NCBI GenBank assembly: GCA_023429545.1 | Contig: JAEYUU010000635.1 | Span: forward strand, 1 to 11,718 | Origin: Verrucomicrobiota bacterium | Lineage (GTDB): Bacteria > Verrucomicrobiota > Verrucomicrobiia > Verrucomicrobiales > Verrucomicrobiaceae | Direction of reading: 5' to 3' | Length of the DNA stretch: 11,718 bases | Shown here: positions 6,635 to 11,718 of the stretch, piece after piece | Numbering within the stretch: the first letter of the stretch is position 1 | Layout of the letters: every line of letters starts with the position of its first letter | Notes under the pieces: generated by a model | Told to the model about the DNA's origin: nothing | The model's database searches: none | The model's input: the letters and a program-made list of their open reading frames with translations, nothing else | Program-made: the position numbers and the translations under genes

Positions 6635-7156
6635 TCAACCTGCGCGACTGGTGAACATCACCGCGGACGTGTCATAGGTGATGCGGGCGCCGGTAAGCTC
6701 GGCAAGGTAGTTGAGCACCTCCGTGAGCGGTACTTTGCTCAGGTTCAGCGAGACGGTCTTCTTCCCGATTTCAGGGGACTTGATGATGATATTGGGCACC
6801 ACCTTGTCCCCGGATGCCTTCTTCGAAAGCAGTCGGAGCGCATCCACCGCCTCCTCAAGACTTACATCGGCGAAGTCGATCTTGTCGATGATGACACTGG
6901 AATAGGCTTTGCGAAGCTTGGTGTTATCCACGCCGATCTTCTGTTTGATCTGGGCGAGCATGGCCTGCGTGGGCAGGTGGTTCGGATTGCGCTCCGCGAC
7001 GGTGCTCAGCTTCTCGCGGGCAATTTCAAACTGGCCCGCCTGGAACGCTGCCTTCCCTTCCTCAAAAAGGACATAAGTATCATCCGCGGCACGCGCCGGG
7101 ATGGACATGAGTGCAGTACCCAGGACTGCGATCGCGAGCGTCAGGCAGGTCTTCAT
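6635..7156 (-). CDS. Secreted protein with TPR-like helices and a secretin/TonB N-terminus (STN)-like domain
   Basis: The ATG at 7156 gives 173 residues with a clear signal peptide (MKTCLTLAIAVLGTALMSIP, cleavage after ARA at 23). A longer in-frame start at 7270 would bury this signal and is rejected. Residues ~29-62 look like a TPR helix pair (LFEEGKAAFQAGQFEIAREKL then NPNHLPTQAML). Residues ~88-168 match the STN pattern seen at the start of secretins and TonB receptors: IDFADVSLEEAVDALRLLS, then NIIIKS, then KTVSLNLSKVPLTEVLNYLAELTG, then ITYDTSAVMF. Here the domain ends the protein, with no secretin or receptor barrel after it, so it is a stand-alone periplasmic module. The role is unknown; contact with a secretion or pilus channel is a reasonable guess. 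It ends at its own terminator. The 196-bp gap upstream (7157-7352) holds no gene; TTGTCG near 7209 with AATAGT 15 bases on is a weak promoter candidate. Confidence 0.75.
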   Translation of the reverse strand: MKTCLTLAIAVLGTALMSIPARAADDTYVLFEEGKAAFQAGQFEIAREKLSTVAERNPNHLPTQAMLAQIKQKIGVDNTKLRKAYSSVIIDKIDFADVSLEEAVDALRLLSKKASGDKVVPNIIIKSPEIGKKTVSLNLSKVPLTEVLNYLAELTGARITYDTSAVMFTSRAG

Positions 7157-7352
7157 GGAAGTGGTATTGGTGATTTGAACGCCACTATTTTGCCCAGACG
7201 TGTGCGACAAGGTCAAGAACAGACGATTCCACGCGGACGCAAAATAACGACACGCTGCTACCGCTACCATTTCGTGGGCCGCGTGGTTACTCCACCGCGG
7301 AATGATTTGGCTCTTCCCGATGCCAACACGAAGGCGGCGTGAACCACTCGTT

Positions 7353-7670
7353 TCAGGAGTACTTCACGTCCTTGCGCGGCTCCATCTCGAAAGTCAGGAT
7401 CTGGCTCCGGTCCACGCTGGATTCGATGATCTCACGGACATATTTGAAGTAATGGGGATCGTCCTGGGCGATCGCGAGCTTGTCCAGGCTCTCCACCTCC
7501 ACACTGACAAACCAGTGCCACGGATCCTCCTCACGTATGCGTTTACCCACGTTGAGGTGAAGGATCTCCCGGATGCGCAACAGGGTGGTGCGCGTCGTCC
7601 ACATCATTTCCTCAAGCCGCTCCGGCGTGACACCGGGCTTGAGTGTGAAAAGCGAGACCTGGCAGACCAT
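7353..7670 (-). CDS. Dabb (stress-responsive alpha/beta barrel) domain protein
   Basis: The 105-residue protein fits the small dimeric alpha/beta-barrel Dabb family (Pfam stress responsive A/B barrel). It begins with strand VCQVSLFTLKPGV, followed by helix TPERLEEMMWTTRTTLL, strand LHLNVGKRI, WHWFVSVEVES, and the typical DDPHYFKYVREII helix near 69-81. Dabb proteins act in the cytoplasm; members have roles from stress response to polyketide cyclisation, and many have none assigned. Ligand residues cannot be told from sequence. The start at 7670 is supported by AGAGGA 4 bases upstream, one of the few clear ribosome sites in this window. The gene lies 24 bp behind the nuoA stop on the same strand with no terminator between, so the two probably share a transcript. 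A functional link to Complex I is not established. Confidence 0.85.
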   Translation of the reverse strand: MVCQVSLFTLKPGVTPERLEEMMWTTRTTLLRIREILHLNVGKRIREEDPWHWFVSVEVESLDKLAIAQDDPHYFKYVREIIESSVDRSQILTFEMEPRKDVKYS

Positions 7671-7694
7671 GATTCCTCTTTCTCCAGAGTCGCA

Positions 7695-8069
7695 CTAGGA
7701 GCTCCAGTCGAGCGCCTTTTTCTTCCATGCGTAGCCGAATGCGACGAGGAGGATGGTTACAAACGACAGCGCCCACCAGAAGATGGAGGCGCCATACGTC
7801 ACGATATAGTCCTTGTAGATGATGGCCCACGGATAGAGGAACACCACCTCGATATCGAAAAGCACGAACAGCATCGCCACGATATAGAACTTCACGCTGA
7901 AGCGCGGCTGGGCCTCGCCCAGCGGGAGCATGCCACACTCATAAGCTGAATCCTTCACCTTGTTCCGCCGGGCAGCCTTTCCCAAGACGACGCTGATGAG
8001 AAGCGTAACGGCAGCGAAACCGGTGGCGATAGCCACCTGCATGAGAACGGGCAGGTAATTTTCCAGCAT
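7695..8069 (-). CDS. nuoA: NADH-quinone oxidoreductase subunit A
   Basis: The 124-residue membrane subunit NuoA of respiratory Complex I sits in the inner membrane at the junction between the hydrophilic arm and the quinone site. Three TM helices are visible at ~5-30, 61-81 and 91-114. The family signature is intact: SAYECGMLPLGEAQPRFSVK (41-60) on the loop after TM1, and FDIEVVFLYPW (71-81) in TM2 with the conserved acidic Asp72 and Glu74. The length matches other NuoA proteins (~120). ATG 8069 is chosen over an in-frame TTG at 8108, because the TM1 helix should start near the N-terminus and the upstream residues overlap the promoter. No nuoB, C or D follows on this strand; the next gene is a Dabb protein. 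NuoA is thus detached from the usual nuoA-N order here. Confidence 0.95.
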   Translation of the reverse strand: MLENYLPVLMQVAIATGFAAVTLLISVVLGKAARRNKVKDSAYECGMLPLGEAQPRFSVKFYIVAMLFVLFDIEVVFLYPWAIIYKDYIVTYGASIFWWALSFVTILLVAFGYAWKKKALDWSS

Positions 8070-8080
8070 GGGGACCGGGG

Positions 8081-8108
8081 ATTCTAGACGGAAGTCACCC
8101 CGCGTCAA
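8081..8108 (-). promoter_or_regulatory. Sigma70-like promoter of nuoA with a very short leader
   Basis: On the minus strand TTGACG (8108-8103) is followed by a 16-base spacer and TAGAAT (8086-8081), both five-of-six matches to the consensus hexamers. The -10 ends only 11 bases before the nuoA ATG at 8069, so a transcription start ~7 bases downstream would give a leader of only about 5 bases. No ribosome site fits in the gap (ccccggtcccc). Confidence 0.65.
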
Positions 8109-8128
8109 GAAGCAGGGACCGGGCCATG

Positions 8129-8159
8129 AAAAAGCCGCCCTGCACTTGGCCAGGGCGGC
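8129..8159 (-). terminator. Intrinsic terminator downstream of the winged-helix-like gene
   Basis: GCCGCCCTG (8134-8142) and CAGGGCGGC (8151-8159) form a perfect 9-bp GC-rich stem with an 8-base loop. On the minus strand it is followed immediately by five T's (8133-8129). It ends the transcript of the gene at 8208-8540 and insulates the nuoA promoter just beyond. Confidence 0.88.
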
Positions 8160-8207
8160 CGGTTAGAGGATCAAAGTTGGAATGTTGGACGAGAGCCCAA
8201 GCCTGGC

Positions 8208-8540
8208 CTACCGGGCGGCAGCGGCAGCGGCAGCTGCGGCCTCCGCACGGGCCAGCGTATGCACGCTGGACGCCTGCTCAATGCCCTTGAGACCACGATA
8301 GCTCTTGAGCTTCTTCTCCACGAGTCCCCGGCTCACCAGGTTCTGCAGCTTTTCGTAGGAGCGGAGGCGTAGCATTTCCTCCCCGCCGCTCACCGCGTTC
8401 TTCAGCTTCAGGTTGTCATAAACCAGTCCAAAAAGGACGTTGAATTCATATACCTTGCCATCCGACAGAACATTCACCAACTCATCTGTCACATGGTCAG
8501 GAACCCGACGCGAAAAACGTGTTTTTCTTACGGTAGCCAT
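8208..8540 (-). CDS. Small basic protein, possible winged-helix DNA-binding fold, with oligo-Ala tail
   Basis: The ATG at 8540 gives 110 residues; the frame is open back to a TTG at 8612, but that extension has no protein-like character. Residues 1-12 are very basic (ATVRKTRFSRR). Residues ~15-85 read like a small helical domain: VTDELVNVLSDGKVYEF, NVLFGLVYDNL, LRLRSYEKLQNLVSRGLVEKKLKSYRGL. The last part, a helix, then GLVEKK and a basic strand, resembles a winged-helix recognition helix and wing, so DNA binding is possible but not proven. The C-terminus is AEA followed by nine alanines in all and Arg, encoded by GCN repeats. I do not recognise the family. It has its own promoter-like hexamer 8 bases upstream and its own terminator, so it is a monocistronic unit. 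Its position between two envelope/respiration genes gives no functional hint. Confidence 0.6.
   Translation of the reverse strand: MATVRKTRFSRRVPDHVTDELVNVLSDGKVYEFNVLFGLVYDNLKLKNAVSGGEEMLRLRSYEKLQNLVSRGLVEKKLKSYRGLKGIEQASSVHTLARAEAAAAAAAAAR
8214..8240 (-). repeat. GCN trinucleotide run coding the oligo-alanine tail
   Basis: Repeated GGC/AGC triplets on the + strand (minus strand GCC/GCT/GCA/GCG codons) encode the nine consecutive alanines at the end of the winged-helix-like protein. The codons are mixed, and the array is short, so slippage is possible but likely modest. Confidence 0.8.
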
Positions 8541-8548
8541 AGACAGAT

Positions 8549-8577
8549 AGTATAGCACTCGATATAACAGTTGGCGA
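8549..8577 (-). promoter_or_regulatory. Candidate promoter of the winged-helix-like gene, nearly leaderless
   Basis: On the minus strand TATACT (8554-8549) is a strong -10, with TCGCCA (8577-8572) a weak -35 at 17 bases. The -10 ends 8 bases before the ATG at 8540, so transcription would start at or almost at the start codon. No ribosome site is present between them (atctgtct). Confidence 0.5.
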
Positions 8578-8609
8578 ATGATAGTTGCTTTTGCCGGGTA
8601 AAAACAGGT

Positions 8610-8643
8610 CAAAATGGCCCATTTTGGGCCCTTTTGAAAGGCC
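8610..8643. promoter_or_regulatory. Tandem inverted repeats upstream of the winged-helix-like gene
   Basis: CAAAATGG (8610-8617) and CCATTTTG (8619-8626) are a perfect 8-bp inverted repeat around one base. A second, imperfect palindrome with core CTTT-TG-AAAG (8631-8640) is flanked by GGCC on both sides (8627-8630, 8640-8643). They lie 35-68 bp downstream of the secreted hypothetical gene and 33-66 bp upstream of the -35 candidate at 8577. They may be operator sites or the terminator of the upstream gene; on the minus strand the first repeat is followed by acctgttttt. Confidence 0.5.
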
Positions 8644-8677
8644 GCGTTTCCCCACCCGTACTATTGCGTTCGGTCAA

Positions 8678-9358
8678 TTATTGACTGGAAAAGCTCCCCA
8701 AGGCGCGGATTTCACCCGTTTGCGCCTTGATCAGGAAGACCTCGTCTGAGGCGGCACTGAGGCTGAGCTCATAGCGGCTTTCCATATCTCCGGCAAAATC
8801 ATCCACCACGGCGGGATTGGGAGGGAAGATATACAGGGCGTTCCGGTCAGGCATGGCCACAATGATTTCTTTCCCAAAGACATTCTCAAATACCTTCCCC
8901 AATGAGGGCGCCATCATCAGGCAGGCAAAGATCTGCTTCTCCCCGCGGTACACACCGTAACGCACCCTGCCCGCTTCATCCTTGATGAGTTCAGGCCGAT
9001 AGACAGTGAGCAGGCGCTCCGCAGCCTCGCGCGCCTTCTTTTCGAAGTCGTCCGCGCTGATGCCCAATTTTGCGAACTCCGCGTCTGAATACACCTCAAT
9101 ATAAGGCGCTTGCGCAATTTCGCGCGCAGGACTGAACACGGTGGTCACGGATCCCCCCACGGGCTTGGCATGTGAGGTGCCCACAATCTTCGGCATGGGG
9201 AGGAGGAGAAAGGGCTCCAGCTTCCGCTCTGCCACTGACACGGGAATGGTCTTTGGATCGGGTTTCGGTGCCTGGGTGGCCGGCGTCTTGGCAGGCTCCG
9301 CCGCGCAGAGCGTGAGCGTGCTGCTGCTCAGAACCATCCAGACGAGGACCCTTTTCAT
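8678..9358 (-). CDS. Secreted hypothetical protein, probable periplasmic
   Basis: The product is 226 residues. Residues 1-20 are a signal peptide (MKR, hydrophobic VLVWMVLSSSTLTL, cleavage near CAA/EP). The residues before Cys18 (LTL) do not fit a lipobox, so it is more likely a soluble exported protein than a lipoprotein. Residues ~21-40 are Pro/Thr/Ala-rich. The remainder is a mixed alpha/beta domain with ISADDFEKKAREAAERLL (helix, ~100-117), RYGVYRGEKQIFACLM, then ALYIFPPNPAVVDDF and an ending ALGSFSSQ. I do not recognise the family and see no catalytic motif. The ATG at 9358 is chosen because it places the signal peptide at the N-terminus; an AAGG lies ~10 bases upstream. It is transcribed divergently from ruvA across a 112-bp gap, which must hold promoters for both. 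Confidence 0.7.
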   Translation of the reverse strand: MKRVLVWMVLSSSTLTLCAAEPAKTPATQAPKPDPKTIPVSVAERKLEPFLLLPMPKIVGTSHAKPVGGSVTTVFSPAREIAQAPYIEVYSDAEFAKLGISADDFEKKAREAAERLLTVYRPELIKDEAGRVRYGVYRGEKQIFACLMMAPSLGKVFENVFGKEIIVAMPDRNALYIFPPNPAVVDDFAGDMESRYELSLSAASDEVFLIKAQTGEIRALGSFSSQ

Positions 9359-9470
9359 ACTGGTCCAACCTTGTGCCGCCCCTGAGCTACTTCAACCGCA
9401 ATCCGCAGGAGCATCGCTCCGCCGCCGCGCTGCCCTCTTGACTGTGTCCAGTTGACCGCTTGACTCCGGC

Positions 9471-10088
9471 ATGATTTCCTTCCTGCGCGGCCAGCTTGTC
9501 GAAGCTCTGCCCAATCAGCTCGTCATCGACTGCCACGGCGTGGGCTACCGCTGCTACGTCCCACTCACCACCTACGACAAACTGGCGGGCACCATGGGGG
9601 AAGTGAAGATCCTCACACATTACCATGTGACCGAGCAAAACCACACGCTGTATGGTTTTGCCACCAGCGAGGAACGCGACCTTTTCAAACTGCTCATCGA
9701 CCGCGTAAGCGGCATCGGCCCGAAGATGGCTCTCGCCGTGCTCAGCGGCATGCCGGTCCCCCAATTCAAGGACAACGTCATCCGCAACGACATTGCCGCG
9801 CTCTCCAAGATCAGTGGCGTGGGCAAAAAGACCGCGGAACGCATCGTGCTGGAGCTCAAGGACAAGGTCGGCATCGTGAGCACGTGGCAGGCCGCGCAAT
9901 CAACCACGAGCCTGGTGCCGGATCCCACGCAGACCATACAGACCGATGCAGTGCTCGCGCTCATCGCCTTGGGCTTCAAGCAGACCGACGCGCAGAAAAC
10001 GGTGCAGGATCTGGTGAAGAAAGCAGGTGCTGATGCAGCAAACATCACGGTGGACAAGCTGATCCGCGATGCGCTGCGGGGAATGTGA
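9471..10088 (+). CDS. ruvA: Holliday junction branch-migration protein RuvA
   Basis: At 205 residues it matches RuvA length and order. RuvA binds the four-way junction as a tetramer, loading the RuvB motor during recombination repair. Domain I (1-63) is the OB fold with RGQLVEA, GVGYRCYVP and HTLYGF. Domain II has two helix-hairpin-helix motifs, LLIDRVSGIGPKMALAVL (74-91) and ALSKISGVGKKTAERIVLEL (110-129). A flexible linker follows (~135-157). Domain III, which contacts RuvB, is TDAVLALIALGFKQTDAQKTV (158-178) to the end DALRGM. The acidic pin of E. coli RuvA (Glu55, Asp56) appears as Glu55-Gln56, so one charge is missing. No ruvC or ruvB is visible on either side. ATG 9471 matches the MI-x-x-L-RG start of the family. 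It lacks a clear SD. Confidence 0.97.
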   Translation: MISFLRGQLVEALPNQLVIDCHGVGYRCYVPLTTYDKLAGTMGEVKILTHYHVTEQNHTLYGFATSEERDLFKLLIDRVSGIGPKMALAVLSGMPVPQFKDNVIRNDIAALSKISGVGKKTAERIVLELKDKVGIVSTWQAAQSTTSLVPDPTQTIQTDAVLALIALGFKQTDAQKTVQDLVKKAGADAANITVDKLIRDALRGM

Positions 10089-10103
10089 AGCCAGATTCCA
10101 ATT

Positions 10104-10128
10104 TGAAATCTCAGATCTGAACATTTCA
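10104..10128. promoter_or_regulatory. Nested palindrome between ruvA and the zinc-ribbon gene
   Basis: TCAGATCTGA (10111-10120) is a perfect 10-bp palindrome nested inside TGAAAT (10104-10109) and ATTTCA (10123-10128). TTGAAA (10103-10108) overlaps it as a possible -35 of the zinc-ribbon gene, with only a weak -10 (TCAGAT 10126-10131). It may be an operator or a structured ruvA 3' end; there is no T-tract. Confidence 0.4.
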
Positions 10129-10144
10129 GATTCAGTAGTTCCCC

Positions 10145-10453
10145 ATGGCCTATCTCAACAGCCGACCACGAACGCCTGAAGTCTGCCCTGTATGTGGGGA
10201 AAACGTGCCGCCCAGATCCCTGGCATGCCCGGAGTGTGGATCCGATCACAACACTGGATGGAAGAAGGACGCATGCACCTATGATGGACTGGATCTGCCG
10301 GATGATGATTTCAACTACAAGGACTTTAAAGAGAAAGAGTTTGGCAGAGGTTCAGGTCCCAAGGCTGTGGGCATCAAACCGATTTGGTGGGTGACTGCCA
10401 TCGTGTTACTGGCCGTTTATCTTGTGCTCAAGATGTTCGCGGTCCTCAGATAG
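10145..10453 (+). CDS. Zinc-ribbon single-pass membrane protein
   Basis: The 102-residue protein carries an N-terminal zinc ribbon with two knuckles, CPVCGENVPPRSLACPECG at 14-32 (Cys14, Cys17, Cys28, Cys31), expected to bind one structural Zn. A hydrophilic stretch follows (WKKDACTYDGLDLPDDDFNYKDFKEKEF). One C-terminal TM helix lies at ~79-98 (IWWVTAIVLLAVYLVLKMF) and the protein ends in AVLR. It is probably tail-anchored in the inner membrane with the ribbon in the cytoplasm. Its role is unknown. The ATG at 10145 is preferred because the ribbon starts 13 residues later. It sits 56 bp behind ruvA on the same strand, so it might be in the ruvA transcript, although the gap contains palindromes. 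Its 3' end overlaps the opposing gene by 8 bp. Confidence 0.8.
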   Translation: MAYLNSRPRTPEVCPVCGENVPPRSLACPECGSDHNTGWKKDACTYDGLDLPDDDFNYKDFKEKEFGRGSGPKAVGIKPIWWVTAIVLLAVYLVLKMFAVLR

Positions 10454-11018
10454 TCCGCAGCTCCGGTAATGGGGGATCCTTCGGAGATCTCACGTCACTG
10501 TCATCAAGGATCCCACCAACTGCCCGGGCAAAGTTTTCTGCGTCGGCTTCGGTGTTGTTCACAACCACCTGCAATGTGTTGCCGCAGGCTCTGAAATATT
10601 CGTCTTCAAGTGTTCCAGCACGCACGTGTTCCGCCATCCTGCTCTCTTTGAAGGTGAACCGCAGCACCACGTACCGGCTGGAAGGTCCTTCTCCCGAATT
10701 CACCAGAACGGATGACACAGATCCGAGTGACTCGAGAGGGAATGTTGCTGTGAAGGGAAAGGCGTGGATGGATCTCACATGCATCTGTTTTCCATCAGTC
10801 CAGCAACCTCTTCTCCCGGACATCACACCGTAGAATGTCCGCGCGCAGACTGCCAGCAGCAGAGCTGCGAGGAGAATGGTTGCCGCTGGCAATGCCCATC
10901 CTTCGCCCACAAGGGCAAAACCAGCTACCGCAGCAGTCAGCCCACTAGCGCCAGTGACCGTGGCCACGGCCACATCAAGCAAGATCGGCGCGCGTAGCGT
11001 GGGTCCGTTGCCTGACAT
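10446..11018 (-). CDS. Two-TM membrane protein with soluble C-terminal domain
   Basis: The product is 190 residues, start ATG 11018, stop TGA at 10448-10446. Two hydrophobic segments lie close together at ~12-38 (ILLDVAVATVTGASGLTAAV...) and ~42-65 (ALPAATILLAALLLAVCARTF), forming a hairpin in the inner membrane. Residues ~66-190 are soluble and mixed alpha/beta: GCWTDGKQMHVRSIHAFPF, SRYVVLRFTF, and EDEYFRACGNTLQVVVNNTEADAENFARAV. The layout resembles small membrane proteins with a PH-like domain behind a TM hairpin, but I do not recognise a family. Codon use and residue composition look genuine, and the frame on the opposite strand reads as a shadow. It converges with the zinc-ribbon gene and overlaps its stop by 8 bp. 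TAGCAT 6 bases before the ATG, with GTGCCA 17 bases further up, is a weak promoter candidate. Confidence 0.65.
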   Translation of the reverse strand: MSGNGPTLRAPILLDVAVATVTGASGLTAAVAGFALVGEGWALPAATILLAALLLAVCARTFYGVMSGRRGCWTDGKQMHVRSIHAFPFTATFPLESLGSVSSVLVNSGEGPSSRYVVLRFTFKESRMAEHVRAGTLEDEYFRACGNTLQVVVNNTEADAENFARAVGGILDDSDVRSPKDPPLPELRTI

Positions 11019-11120
11019 GCGCGTATGCTACATCGACAAAAGTACGCTGGCACCCACTTTCTCAATCTGGTAACGCGCGGGGATGCGACGGGCGCCTCAA
11101 TGGTCCATCCCTCACAAACG

Positions 11121-11146
11121 AAAAGGAGCGGCCCGAAGGCCGCTCC
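11121..11146 (-). terminator. Intrinsic terminator with UUCG loop after the beta-barrel gene
   Basis: GGAGCGGCC (11125-11133) pairs perfectly with GGCCGCTCC (11138-11146), a 9-bp stem. On the minus strand the loop is TTCG closed by C-G, the especially stable cUUCGg tetraloop, and the stem is followed by TTTTCGTTTG. It lies 38 bp beyond the stop of the gene at 11185. Confidence 0.92.
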
Positions 11147-11184
11147 CCACTGCAATTCAATCTACTCTTAGCTTAATCGACTGA

Positions 11185-11718
11185 TTAGAAGCGGATGGTC
11201 ACGCCACCTTCGAGGATGTGGCCGATGGAGTCATCGAGGTCACCCACGGCGTCCTTGCCGTAGAAGAAGCGATAGCCCACGTTGAGGCTGGCGGCGTCCG
11301 TGATGCGGAAGGAAACACCGGCCTTGGCCTGCGCGGCGAAGTTCCACTGGTCACCAAGGTCGACATCGTCAAAGCCAAAGCCATTGACTCCGTCAATTTC
11401 AGCGTCGCTCCAAACCACACCAGCGCCACCGCCAACGTAGAGGCCAACGGCATCCGTCACGTCCACCGTGTAGAGCACGTTCGCGAAGATCGGCACCTGG
11501 CGGAATTCACCGTCCAGATCGAGGTTGCCGAAGCCATTGACGTGCAATTCTGCGGAGTCCACACCGAGGTAGCCGGATTCCAACTCAACGGAAAGACCGT
11601 TGCCGAAGGAGTAACCGAGTGCGCCAAGGACGGAGAAACCGGTGTCGAAATCGAGCTCAGCACCGCCAAAGCTGGCGTCATCCAGCCAGAGAGCGCCACC
11701 GGCGAGGGACAGGTAGGG
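11185..11718 (-). CDS. Outer-membrane beta-barrel protein, 5' end outside window
   Basis: The frame is open to the window edge; 177 residues are visible before the TAA/TAG-type stop ending at 11185. The N-terminus and signal peptide are missing. The visible part is a series of amphipathic strands with glycine-rich turns typical of small OmpA/Omp-like eight-stranded barrels: GFSVLGALGYSFGNGLSVELE, VPIFANVLYTVDV, VGLYVGGGAGVVWSDAEID, WNFAAQAKAGVSFRI, ASLNVGYRFFYG, HILEGGVTIRF. It ends in Phe, the BAM recognition signature, as the porin at the left end of the window does. Loops are Asp-rich. A TTG codon at 11583 is in frame, but clear barrel sequence precedes it, so it is not the start. The gene is followed by a strong terminator at 11121-11146. 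It could be an OmpA-like membrane anchor or a small channel; no substrate can be read from sequence. Confidence 0.8.
   Translation of the reverse strand, partial: PYLSLAGGALWLDDASFGGAELDFDTGFSVLGALGYSFGNGLSVELESGYLGVDSAELHVNGFGNLDLDGEFRQVPIFANVLYTVDVTDAVGLYVGGGAGVVWSDAEIDGVNGFGFDDVDLGDQWNFAAQAKAGVSFRITDAASLNVGYRFFYGKDAVGDLDDSIGHILEGGVTIRF

Noticed and set aside
7157..7270. In-frame ATG 7270 extension of the STN gene
   Set aside because: It would place the signal peptide inside the protein; ATG 7156 gives a normal N-terminal signal.
6545..7342. Plus-strand ORF over the STN gene
   Set aside because: It overlaps the minus-strand gene with a signal peptide and STN pattern, spans its terminator, and shows no domain pattern.
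7302..7949. Plus-strand ORF over nuoA and Dabb
   Set aside because: Both minus-strand genes are clearly recognised; this ORF is rich in His/Arg/Asp shadow sequence.
8214..8240. Short trinucleotide repeat considered as a microsatellite switch
   Set aside because: Codons within the run are mixed and the run is in frame, so phase variation by frameshift is unlikely.
1..11718. CRISPR array, tRNA, rRNA, insertion sequence or prophage
   Set aside because: No regularly spaced identical repeats, cloverleaf, transposase or phage motif was seen in any frame.

Overview
The window looks like chromosomal DNA from a GC-rich, Gram-negative didermic bacterium, most likely a member of the Verrucomicrobiota (Verrucomicrobiales-like). 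This is an inference from several signs. There are outer-membrane beta-barrel proteins ending in aromatic residues. There is a transmembrane Ser/Thr kinase with a large extracytoplasmic domain, and small secreted proteins with TPR/STN-like parts. Canonical Shine-Dalgarno sites are scarce and ordinary housekeeping genes (ruvA, nuoA) are scattered. No 16S rRNA or other decisive phylogenetic marker is present. I see no tRNA, rRNA, insertion sequence, phage gene or CRISPR array.

Left part (1-5254, all + strand): a 5'-truncated protein with a proline-rich linker and a beta-rich C-terminal region; an AT-rich promoter region; a TorF/Gcw_chp-like outer-membrane porin; a 40-residue secreted peptide that lies 67 bp behind the porin and is closed off by a very strong intrinsic terminator; then an 844-residue Ser/Thr kinase with one membrane segment, a Pro/Gly/Thr linker and a right-handed beta-helix at its C-terminus. 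This cell-envelope and signalling cluster is the most unusual part of the window.

Middle part (5255-9358): a glutaredoxin-like protein (+) converges on an SDR oxidoreductase (-), with a shared hairpin between them. A run of minus-strand genes follows: a secreted TPR/STN-like protein; a probable nuoA-Dabb pair, with nuoA separated from the rest of Complex I; a small helix-rich, possibly winged-helix protein with an oligo-alanine tail; and a secreted hypothetical protein. Several of these units end in clear intrinsic terminators. Two of them (nuoA and the winged-helix-like gene) have promoter-like hexamers so close to the ATG that the mRNA may be leaderless or nearly so.

Right part (9359-11718): ruvA (+), starting divergently from the secreted hypothetical gene; a zinc-ribbon membrane protein (+); a two-TM membrane protein (-) that overlaps it tail-to-tail by 8 bp; and a 3' fragment of an outer-membrane beta-barrel protein (-) that runs off the window and ends in a UUCG-loop terminator.

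Most of the window is ordinary chromosome. The best candidates for something undescribed are the kinase/beta-helix receptor with its small secreted peptide neighbour, and the very short leaders.
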